A stretch of 16,451 bases of DNA from Chromera velia (lineage: Eukaryota; Sar; Chromeraceae): positions 51,319 through 67,769 of the forward strand of contig JAHBMJ010005725.1 of NCBI GenBank assembly GCA_018398765.1, read 5' to 3'. The first letter of the stretch is position 1. Each line of letters opens with the position of its first letter. The position numbers were made by a program, and so were the translations under genes. Of the stretch, positions 1 to 8,550 are shown in pieces. The notes beneath the pieces were generated by a model, which was not told where the DNA came from, ran no database searches, and saw only the letters and a list, made by a program, of their open reading frames with translations.

Positions 1-1100
1 ACCAAAACACTGCATCACACGCAGGTTCTCCAGCCACGCCAGGATGTTTCGACGCGACCGACCATGGACAGGCATGAATTGGAAGTCATCGTCAAATTCC
101 CCCTTAGCGTAGGACTCCTGCACCTCCTCCTTTCTCATTGCATACCAGTAACTAATACGGAACGCTCGAGACAAGTCAAAAGACTGGGACTGAGCCTCTG
201 ACCATCCCGGTGGCACACACGAGTTTAATCCCTCCACAGCCTCCCTGTGCAACTCTTTCAAGGGCAGAGGGCCTCTCTGACCTCTCAGAGTTGACAAGAG
301 ATCGAGCACGAATGGGAGACCTTCGAATTGAATTTCTTTGACCCCGGACTGCTCCTGGCAAATGAGGCTTTTCAGACCCCAGCGGAACGGAGTGCACTTC
401 CAAATCTGTTGACGTAACCGGGGATATTTTTTCAGCAGCGTGGCCAAGACAAGAGCAGCAGCACGTGAGAAGGAACGTACGTGCAGTGCTGTAGATCTTT
501 CAAATTCATGTAGTCCGAGTCGGAGCCTCGGATCGCCAGCGACTTCCTCAAAAGGGCGAATGGCAGAAGATGGGCCGGAGAAAAACCACATGAGTGAGTG
601 GAAGAAGTCTCTCACAACCAGAAGCTGCTGCATGACGGCGGAAGCACGCAGCAATTCCGAGGCCTCTAGTTCGGCCTGTACTGCAGACCCTTCCCCTGCC
701 CACTGACACTTTTTGTGTCTGTCGAGACCCAGGGCTTCGATTTGATCGTTGAGCTTTTCGACAACATCTGCCAGGGAATTGATAACTGGTTTTAATTCCA
801 CCAAGAATCGGGCAGTGGCTTCTTCTAGGGGGAAAAAGGTTGCGTCAGGTAGAGACGCAATGGGACCATCCGGCACTTTCGGTCGGGATTTCAGCACTCT
901 CTCTGCCTCCACCTTTATCTGTACAAACCGAAGGGCCGCCTCCCTGAGGCCTTTGAATTCTTTTCCAGGCAACATAAAGTCAGCTTCCACATTCTCTACG
1001 CAAGTCTTTCTGGGGGACTGCAGACTTTCCGCAAGGCTTCCCTTTTGCTGAAGTGGGCACTCGCCAATCCTTTTGTCGCCGAACCTTTTGTGCAGAAATA
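1..1100 (-). CDS. Large internal/3' exon of an unrecognised helical protein, partial at left edge
   Basis: Reading the minus strand from 1100 down to 1 gives about 366 codons without a stop, in a frame that reaches the window edge, so the gene continues to the left. The frame contains few ATGs (the first is MLPGKEF near residue 45), and the exon appears to begin at a strong splice acceptor: a T-rich pyrimidine tract ending in GCATGCAG, with AG at 1102-1101. The protein is rich in Leu, Glu, Arg and Ala and looks all-helical, for example LREAALRFVQIKVEAERVL, then QQLLVVRDFFHSLMWFF, then LLKKYPRLRQQIWKCTPF. A conserved-looking end reads RISYWYAMRKEEVQESYAKG. No signal peptide, membrane segment or catalytic motif is visible. 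I do not recognise the family and assign no function. Its 5' exons lie to the right; the small gene at 1459-1752 on the same strand is one candidate. The stop-free length and natural amino-acid composition make it a convincing exon; the exact acceptor is less certain. Confidence 0.72.
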
Positions 1101-1458
1101 CTGCATGCGAGAGTGGAGAAGAAACAAAAAAACATCAGGAGAGTCAAATGACAAGCTTGCTCAGATCATCTCAGACGGCTACATTCGAAGCCCAGGAATG
1201 AAAAAGAGGAACTGGACGCAGAAATCTTTTCCGCCGATTGGATTAGAGAGACTGAATGCAATGTCAGCGCAGCGAGCAGCTTGCACACACTTAATTGGGC
1301 ATGATTGGGAGCAGCCGAGTCAGAAAGAGCTGTAATATAGACACAGAAAGATATCAAAAGACCTCCACGCTTTCAAATCGACACACAGAGATGAAAAAGA
1401 TTTTTCCGCTCGCATTTCAGCACTTTCTAATTACGATAAAGGGCCAACTGGCATGTGC

Positions 1459-1752
1459 TCACTCATCTGACTGACAGTGTACTTCATCCCCGTCCAGTAT
1501 ACCGTTGTCAACCAGCTTCTGGTCCTGAAAGATGAATTGGCTTCTGCCTCCGTTAACACGCGTCGCCGTGATTTCGCAAGAATCAACCAGGCCCTTCCCA
1601 AACACGGCATCGAACTGTGATCTGTTGAGCTGAACGTTTTCCTTCAAGGACATCCGGCATTTCATTTCTTGCACTGTGAGTTTCACAGTCTTCCCATCAT
1701 TCGGCAGATGAACCACCAAATTCAAAGTGATCTCATCCCCTCCCCCCGACAT
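1459..1752 (-). CDS. Small protein with ubiquitin-like C-terminal segment (97 aa), or 5' exon of the leftward gene
   Basis: An ATG at 1752-1750 opens a 97-codon frame ending in TGA at 1461-1459. The start of the protein (ITLNLVVHLPNDGKTVKLTV) reads as a beta hairpin. The end, FIFQDQKLVDNGILDGDEVH, resembles the last strands of ubiquitin-like domains, where a pattern such as L-I-F-x-G-x-x-L-x-D ... G-I-x-D-G-D-x-V-H is typical. This similarity is my inference from pattern only. There is no C-terminal Gly-Gly, so it is not an obvious conjugated modifier. The same frame is open upstream to an ATG at 1947, which would give 162 residues; the extension is Ser/Cys-rich and less convincing. The stop codon overlaps a very good splice donor (GA|GTGAGC at about 1462-1457), so this could be a first exon rather than a complete gene, but I found no in-phase join to the acceptor at 1101 that keeps the whole domain. 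Neighbours: the unknown exon 360 bp downstream and the RAP gene upstream, all on the same strand. Confidence 0.5.
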   Translation of the reverse strand: MSGGGDEITLNLVVHLPNDGKTVKLTVQEMKCRMSLKENVQLNRSQFDAVFGKGLVDSCEITATRVNGGRSQFIFQDQKLVDNGILDGDEVHCQSDE

Positions 1753-2234
1753 GGCTCGGTTAGATCTCGTACAACTACTCTTCGGATCACCCTCTTGCCT
1801 GAGTCTTTGACCGGAGAGAAACACGAGGGCTTTTGAAGAAGAACAAAGACAGTCAAAATTTTGAACGCCAGAGATCAAACCAAAAACATCGTACATTGAA
1901 ACATGTTCGAAAAGTGTTGTTCTCACTTCGTTGTCTTTGCTTGACATGTCGCCCGCGATCGCAGCGCAGACTGATCTGATCCAAGCAATTGAATACTCGC
2001 TCCTCTACAGCAAAGATATGACAGAGCGAGGGCTTGCAGTATAGCTATATGATTGTAAGTTGCATGAAGTCTGAAAGAGAAACACTTATTAATAAATAAG
2101 CATTGTGCATGGTCATTCAGCCATGCACCCTTTGATACCCTTTGCATCAACGGATCTGTATGGATGAATCTGTATGGTTTTCTTTTTCATTTTTCAATTC
2201 TTTTTTTTGTAAAAAAAAAAAAAAAAGGCTATCT

Positions 2235-2272
2235 GAAAGCGCTGTAAACGCTTTCATCGCGCGCGCGCGCGC
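2235..2272. repeat. Stem-loop followed by (CG)7 tract
   Basis: A perfect 7-bp stem (GAAAGCG at 2235-2241 and CGCTTTC at 2249-2255) with a 7-base loop stands directly beside a 15-base alternating CG tract at 2258-2272. The alternating CG run is the classical Z-DNA-prone sequence. It lies about 500 bp upstream of the small minus-strand gene, within otherwise AT-rich DNA. Confidence 0.7.
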
Positions 2273-2588
2273 CGACGACAGACACGCGACAATTCCGCAA
2301 AATATGAGAGGAAATTAAGAGTGACATGGTGTTTGCCTGTGTATAAGTCAGTGACAGTGAGTTTAATAGTCGGTGTCGGCACTTGTTTATCTACAGCAGT
2401 CTATAAGTACGTTAGGGTGGCAAACGCTCATTTGGTCATAATTCAAGGGCCAGGTAGGGCCAGGGCATTGTGAGTTGTGTGACTTTGATTTTTCTAGATC
2501 TATTCAACAAACGTATTTGTCATTATATGTTTATCGTCTCTGTCATCTCTACAGATCACTTGGAGTAACTAACTCTCTCTAGAGGCAA

Positions 2589-2617
2589 TATCTCGAAAGT
2601 CGAGATAAGTCGAGATA
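2589..2617. repeat. TCGAGATA palindrome cluster
   Basis: TATCTCGA (2589-2596) and TCGAGATA (2600-2607) form a perfect 8-bp inverted repeat with a 3-base spacer, and TCGAGATA recurs directly at 2610-2617. It may be a dimeric factor site or simple sequence; there is no further support. Confidence 0.55.
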
Positions 2618-3044
2618 ACGTCTCTCAAAAAGAGGTTCTTCCAGCATGGGTAAATTTATAGCTCAGCAAATTTTTGTTAGCATATTGAAAGCCTTACGTA
2701 CATGCAGGCGGTTACAGGTGGTTCTCGGTGGGCTACAGTTGGCATCAAAAAAAAATTCATTACATTTCATTTTTCATATTTTTTTATGCGGTGAACATCA
2801 CCATCAATAAAAATTGAAAATCTATGTACATCATTATTATAATCATATGTCATCTTCATTCACCTATATTTCTAGCTTGAGACTTTTAGTGTTTAACAGC
2901 AACGCACACGTAGCAATTTCGTTTCTATAACAGCGTTTCATTCGATTAACTTCACTAAATTACTCTGGATGTACACTACAAACATTATTTAAAATGTTTT
3001 TGTAAAAAGCTAAAAAAAAAACAGAAATTTACATTAAGGTTTGG

Positions 3045-3741
3045 TCACGGCGTCCGAAATGCCAACAGTTTTTTTCTTAGCCTTAATAGAAACTGTCTTT
3101 TGTTTCGCACTGCTGCTTCCTTGCTACAACCACTTGCCAGCCTGGACTCTTTGTCCCCTTGCGTCATTCCCCGTTGGAGACCAAGACGCCTCCAACAAAA
3201 GAAAGGAATGAGCACCAGCCGCCACCCACGACAGACAGCCGTTTCGATCACCAGCCTTTTTTCCCGCCTAAGAGAATATCTCACAGTGTCTCCATGCCGG
3301 AGGACTGAATGGCTCTCTCTTTCATGGCCAGGATCCTCTAATTCTCCCTCAACGCACATTCGCTCGAAATGCGGCAGGCGAGGAATCAAAGGCATTGGAA
3401 TGACTGAAGTGTCGTTTGTTGTCGAGGGCTCTGGCGAGATGGACGCGGTGCCGCTTGCCGATGATGGGGCTTTCTTTCGAGTGTCTCTGGTCTTTGGAGG
3501 GATGGCGTGGAAATCTTTTTCCGACAGGAAAACGTATCCTATTTTTCTCTCGGTGCCGTCGGGGAGTGTCCACCTCTCTCTTTCGACCGCATGAAGCCGG
3601 AGGGCACCTTCCCAGTGAACTGGTGCCTGCAGAACGTTCATTCAATTTGATGCAGACAGACCTCATGGCATCACTCTCTCTTTCCCTCCCTCTGTCGGTC
3701 TATCTCTCTGTCTCTCTCTCTCTCTCTCTCACAGACACAGA

Positions 3742-3791
<50 letters not shown>

Positions 3792-3869
3792 GAGACAGAC
3801 AGAGAGAGAGAGAGAGTGAGTGAGAGAGAGAGAGAGAGACAGACAGACTGAGAGAGAGACAGACTGAAG

Positions 3870-3901
<32 letters not shown>

Positions 3902-5036
3902 GGCATACAGGCAAATGGGTAGGCAGACACCAACAGAATCAGGACACACAGACCTTTCTCTGGCACAGAGTGTCTGCAGTCTGAGACGTGGCTGTCTGAG
4001 AACAAAAATCCAGGGACCAACGCAAATAAAATAAGCACAGCTGTGATCTTGCGTGATGCAGACCATTGCGTCGGACCCACATGTTGTTGTGTCAAAACAG
4101 CACTCTCGTAGAGTTCTGTTGATTTTCAAAGAAAGCATTCAGTCAGATCGCCTCACCTCTGTCTCCAGATCGACTCCACTCTTTCCGAGCATCCATTGGA
4201 TCTCTCGGCCTATTCTCGTCGACGTGGAGGATGACGATCCTGAATGGTCATCCTCTCCCTCTACTGTCAGAAGGGGAGGGGGAGGAGGGCGCATGGTAGA
4301 GGCCAGACGGGCAACCCGTCCACTCGCCCCGAGGGTGGCCGTCTCTCCACCAGACCTCCCGAAATCCCGTCCAGTGTCGCTCTCGCCCTGCTGCTGTAGC
4401 AAGAGCGGGCCAGAGGGAGCAGGAGGCAGGGGCAAGGAGTCTCCAAAGCATTCGGAGAGGAAGGTCACAACAGGACTCAGAGTGGAAAGGGGAAGGTCAA
4501 GGGACCAGGGAGAGGGGGAGGGGGACAGGTGGGGGGATCTCTCTTCTGTCTCTCTCATCCCCCGTTGCCGTGGACCCTCTCCTCCTCCTCCTCCTCCTCC
4601 TCCTCCTCCTCCTCCAGAGGACCACTCAAGGGCTTCCCGCTGTTGTCCCAATTGCTGCTGTGCAGAGTAGTAGAAGGAAGATGCGAGGTCAAAAATCACA
4701 CCCTGCACCTGGGAGGCCTCATGTGCAGATGGAGGAGGCAGAAGGGGTCTGTGTCCCTCCTTAGATTCAGGGGCGAACCGCCCGCCCCCCCCCTCCACGG
4801 CCAGATCCGAAAGTCGGGATGTCCACGCACGGAGAGCAGCCCTCTGCTGCTGCTTAAAGACGGCACTTTCGTGCCTGCACAGACACATCTGCATGTGAAG
4901 ACAGACAGAGGACGAACAACACGGAAGAACAATCAGAGCGGGGAACCAGGGAAGGAAAAGAACGTTGAGAGAAAGAGAGAGTACACCGAGATCGGGACAT
5001 AGAAAGCGGCACAAGCCGACTGCTCGCCCGCCCGCG

Positions 5037-5070
<34 letters not shown>

Positions 5071-8000
5071 GATGTACAGGGGAGGGCGAAGCGACAAAAA
5101 AGGAGAGCAAACCGGCAAGCAAGACTCTAAGAAGGCTCCTGCAAGGCGACCACCAGAACCAGAAAACAGACACAAAATTTCAAATCAGACATCATGAAAC
5201 GGAGAACGAAACGTCTTCTCCCGGCATGCCAAAAGGAAGAACGAAAAAAAAAAAAAAAGAAAACCGACAATCGAGTGCAGAAGGGAGACCAGGTCTGCGA
5301 GCTCTAGAGCTTCTGAGTCTGCCAACACGAGTGTTCGCCTCAGGAGGGCCCGAATGAGTCCCTCAACTGAGACCCCCTCCCCCTCATTTCCCTCTCGCGA
5401 GAGCCCGTCAAGGGAGAGTTCAGAAAACCCACTGGAAGGAATCAAGTAAGGTGCGTTGCAGGCAGTCAAAGACTGAAAGACGCTTGTCACTTCAGAGGGG
5501 GACATCAGAGGAGCAAAGATAAGCAAGTGGGGTATGGTCATTTGGAGCACCCTCTCTGAGACTGTCAAGCCCCCCTCACCCACGTCCGCTTCCTTCCCCT
5601 CCCCCCCTATGGTCTTCTCTGCACTCCCACAGATGATGAGCCTATCTAGACGAGATGCTGCTTGAAGGAGCTGAATCGCAGCCACATGGTTTGGTGTAGG
5701 AGGCTGTTGAGACATCTGTGAGGAGACTGGGGCGTCCATTTCTGCTTGAAAAGAGTTGTGTGAAAAGACTTCCCCGAGGGCTTCCTCTCTGATCCCTCTC
5801 TCTTGGAGAGGGACAGAGACGGCTGCTGGTGGGATGACGAGGTCGCTCAGGTGGCGGGAGTGGGAGGGGAATTCTGCCTGACCTTCGTCTGTGAGAGTGG
5901 AGGGAGAGGGAGAGGGGAAGGGGAAAGGAGGAAGGGTGTCTTCCTCTTCTGTTGACGTGCTCTGATGGGATTCCATCTGATTATGGAGGTTTGTCTCCGC
6001 TGTGCATAAGTCTCCCCGAGCCCATGCAGCTGCCCCCAAAAGGACATCTGCCCTTTCCAGCAGTCCCCTCTCTTCTGCCAGCTTCCGCAGCCCCTTGACG
6101 CATCCCGAAAGAGACATACTCTCATGTACTCCTTTTTCGGTCTGCCCGTCAAGGAGCTCCACTCGAACCCCAAAGTGCAGCTCTGCAGCTCCAAGAACCC
6201 GATCCCAAAACGAACCCGGACGAACACCCCCGCTCAGACCCACACCCGAATTTGCAAGCGCCTGTGCGGACGCGCAAAGAACGGCTGGCGGGAGTGTTTC
6301 AGGAACGATGCGGGCCTCCAGGGCTTCCTGCGTGCGTCAATTCAACACAGCCATGCACCTGTTTGAATACACCACTTTCATGCACCTATGCGAAGAGACA
6401 CAGTGACTGCTTTATCGTCAAGAAGATTGCGATCTTCAACCCTAGCAGAAAAAAAGGAAGAGGGTGTCTCTCTCTCAAACGGAGACACAAGATGAAAAAA
6501 TCGGGGGGGTGACGGATTTCTGGAAAACCCTGAATCTGCTTCGCATGTCCCAAAATGAAGGCAACGGCCCTTCTGCTCTCATGGTTTGACATACACATAA
6601 GAACAAGCGCAAAATTACAACTCGGCTCACCGCTAGCTCCGCGTTCTGCACATCCACAGCAGCGAGGGCCACTGCTGTTTCTGCTGCCCTCACGTTCGAG
6701 AGCTCCGCAATTCTCTCAGGAAGAAAGATGGACAGAGAGGCGGAGACCTCAGGAAACACCAGTGAAAAACGACCGTATGCGAATGCAATACGCGAAAGCT
6801 GCGATGCCGAGAAGCCTGGGAATCAGATTGACGGACAGGGGGGTTCAGGCAGGGGGGCATTGGGGAGCTTCAAGGAGAGGAGTCAATTACGATGACGAGA
6901 TGCGAGAGAGAATTGGGGGAAAAGAAGACTGAGAGGACGGGAGAGAAGATTCAAGAGCCACAGAGCCAGCCAGACTGTTCGCCAGGCAGGCAGCCAGACA
7001 ACCAAAAAGATCCACATATGATTGCACAGCCAAACAAATGGCCGGACGGACAGTCAGACAGACAAGACAGAAAATGTCAGACCCACTCGATGCCTTCTCT
7101 CCAATCAGCTGGCTGCTTCTGAACAGGAGAGCGTCCTTCCGGAAGTCCAACAAAGCGAACGCAACAAGAAGCGCAGAGAGTCTCTCCGCATCGAATGTGC
7201 CTAGAAGAGGCAAACTGGCCGACGCAATTTTGGCTGCAGAAAGAAAAAGACGGCGGTCACGGAGCAACAACGAAAGAAGAAAACTGCCCAATGAACTGTT
7301 TTCTGCCTCCAGGGTGTGAAGGGAAGACACGCATGCGAGAAGATGCGGGCATCAGTTTTCGCTTCTTCGATCATGATCAGGTTACAAAGCGAAGTTGGTG
7401 CAAAGCCAGACAACAGGGACAAAAATAGCGAAAGGCGATGACGGGAATTGGGCAATGACTCCTGCATGCTTATTACATTTTCTTGCGAAGGAAGCATGCG
7501 GAGGACTTACAGAAGAGGATGTGGTCTGCCAGCTGCATTCTTGCAAACGCGATCGCCATTTGCGACAGTTCTGCCGCCGTGGCTGCCGAGATACGGAGGC
7601 AGAACTGTATGGACATGGCAGCAAAGAACCGGGCATGGAGGGCCCGATGTTCAGAAAAACAGAAGCACAGCTCCGCAATGTCCGACAGACGTGTTTCTGG
7701 TGCACACGCCGCCGCCCGGGTCCCGATGGCAGCGAGGAGACGGGGGTCTACTTTATGAATTTGGGCGAAAGCACGAAGAGCACGGAGACAGTCCTTGCCG
7801 TCCATCAACTCCACCTGGTCCAGAAAGCGCTCCCCGATCACGCCCCAGACGGCAGGATCGGAAATCTGAAGCTCCGCCGCCCTCTGCGCGTGATAGCCCA
7901 GATGCTTGGGTGAGAGGCCGTGGATATTAGAGAGGACACGTTCCGATACGGCGTTCCAGCTGCTGACGTCCACCTCAAATGAAGAAGAGGAAGAAGAAGA

Positions 8001-8087
8001 AAAGTAGTGCCGTCTCCTCAGGCTACATTTTGCCGGGATGCAAGGAGACGGCTGAGGTAAAGATGCAGGGAGTCGGCGCAGGCGCAT
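3045..8087 (-). CDS. RAP-domain, helical-repeat organellar RNA-binding protein (FASTK/OPR-like), 6 exons, 1,093 aa
   Basis: Exons on the minus strand: 8087-7511, 7233-7087, 6815-6631, 6327-5269, 4888-4157, 3626-3045. Every junction is GT-AG and in phase, and the total of 3,282 nt is exactly 1,094 codons including TGA. The start (MRLRRLPASL) is Arg-rich and free of acidic residues over about 36 residues, as in mitochondrial presequences; an in-frame ATG at 8135 would add 16 residues with acidic ones, so I prefer 8087. Residues about 60-330 are tandem helical hairpins of 35 to 40 residues, e.g. LSQMAIAFARMQLADHILFS, LSALLVAFALLDFRKDALLF and LSRIAFAYGRFSLVFPEVSA, the pattern of FASTK/OPR-type RNA-binding proteins. 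Exons 4 and 5 add long Ser/Pro/Glu-rich and poly-Gly linkers. Exon 6 ends in RREKRLV ... RGWRLVLIPFFCWRRLGL ... KRQFLLRLRKKLL (about 1020-1088), which matches the core of a RAP domain. Likely role: binding, stabilising or processing organellar RNA, in the mitochondrion or possibly the plastid. Least certain are the exon 4 donor (5268) and the choice of start. Confidence 0.82.
3672..3902. repeat. Compound microsatellite (CT)n-(CA)n-(GA)n-(CAGA)n in intron 5 of the RAP gene
   Basis: On the plus strand a CT tract (about 3703-3730) is followed by CA repeats (3731-3758), a long GA tract with CAGA interruptions (3759-3880) and CAGA/ACAG tetramers to about 3902. It lies wholly inside the 530-bp intron 3627-4156. 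The CT and GA arms are complementary, so both the DNA and the intron RNA can fold back. The long open frames of Ser/Leu/Val or Arg/Glu repeats here are artefacts of the repeat. Confidence 0.95.
4577..4615 (-). repeat. GGA triplet repeat coding a 12-glycine run in exon 5 of the RAP gene
   Basis: On the coding (minus) strand a tandem GGA tract encodes twelve consecutive glycines between EWSS and EGPRQ. It sits in the low-complexity linker before the RAP domain. Being a multiple of three it can change length without breaking the frame. Confidence 0.9.
5029..5071. repeat. (CG)n/(CA)n alternating tract in intron 4 of the RAP gene
   Basis: A GCCCGCCC block runs into about five CG units and then about fourteen CA units, all alternating purine and pyrimidine. 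It is inside intron 4889-5268. On the gene strand it reads (TG)n then (CG)n. Confidence 0.92.
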
Positions 8088-8550
8088 CAGCTTGCTCTGT
8101 CGCTTTTGTTGTTCTGTCTCTGACCCCTGCCACACCGTCTTGGGTGCTTGCCCTTTTACTTTATCCGTCTACAAGGACATGGACGGATGCTCAGACTCCT
8201 TGCAAGCTGCAGCGTCAGCTAGAGATTCATTAATTGTGTACCACGCGCGGCGGCGCCTGCCGAGTGCGCGTCGGCGCCGTGCGAGTGCCCGCGCCGCCAC
8301 GCGTAGACTGCATGAACATGCGTGCATCGCGGAGCAGCCATGCATGCACACTCTGATTCTGACATGCAGCTAGCTAGTGGAACATATATATATACGTTCT
8401 CACTGAGTGCCGTAACAGTGTACGGTGACGGTAACACAGAGCTCATCTGCTTGCACAACGACCAAAAAGAAAGGAAACAAACGGTCCACAGTTTTGTTTT
8501 TGTTTTTGCTTTTCTCTCTTTCGCCAGAACGTCGAGCGACTTCGAGTCCC
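8088..8550. promoter_or_regulatory. Divergent promoter region between the RAP gene and the membrane-protein gene
   Basis: The two start codons (8087 minus and 8551 plus) are 463 bp apart and point away from each other, so this stretch must hold both promoters. Its centre (8242-8304) is GC-rich with an imperfect inverted repeat: ACGCGCGGCGGCGCC at 8243-8257 pairs with GCGCCGCCACGCGT-type sequence at 8290-8304 (about 13 of 15 positions). Two GGCGCC hexamers lie between or in the arms. To the right are ATGCGTGCAT/ATGCATGCAC repeats (8318-8350) and an alternating AT run (8383-8394). A strong acceptor-like pyrimidine tract ends at 8527, suggesting a 5'UTR intron in the plus-strand gene. Whether the promoter is truly shared cannot be seen. 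Confidence 0.6.
8494..8527 (+). other. Probable 3' splice site of a 5' intron in the membrane-protein gene
   Basis: A run of T and CT (GTTTTTGTTTTTGCTTTTCT...) ends in TCGCCAG at 8527. It is the best pyrimidine tract-AG on the plus strand in this area, and it lies 23 bases before the ATG at 8551. This suggests that the first coding exon begins at 8528 and that a non-coding (or short coding) exon lies upstream in the divergent spacer. Confidence 0.5.

Larger units (their letters stand above)
1753..3044. other. Intergenic, AT-rich, no gene seen
   Basis: This 1.3-kb stretch holds the presumed promoter of the small minus-strand gene (right-hand side of 1752) and the 3' flank of the RAP gene (left of 3045). 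Open frames here are short and lack protein-like composition. Visible structure: a T run then a 16-base A run (about 2200-2226), a small stem-loop plus (CG)n tract (2235-2272), and a cluster of TCGAGATA palindromes (2589-2617). Several A runs of 8 to 10 bases lie at 2747-2756 and 3012-3021. No TATA-type element can be assigned with confidence. Confidence 0.6.

Noticed and set aside
1166-1357. Minus-strand 63-codon frame, with an acceptor-like ATATTACAG at its start
   Set aside because: Low-complexity Ser/Leu composition and no donor in a usable phase to the exon at 1100; treated as intron or spacer.
3671-4138. Long minus-strand frames of repeated Ser/Leu/Val/Cys and the plus-strand Arg/Glu frame
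   Set aside because: They are translations of the CT/CA/GA microsatellite inside intron 5 of the RAP gene and have no protein-like composition.
4053-5002. Plus-strand frames of 157 and 205 codons
   Set aside because: They are antisense to RAP exon 5, rich in poly-Ser/poly-Pro from the triplet repeat, while the minus strand has the coherent spliced protein.
7395-7930. Plus-strand frames of 160 and 172 codons
   Set aside because: Antisense shadows of RAP exon 1, whose minus-strand frame shows clear helical repeats and matching splice sites.
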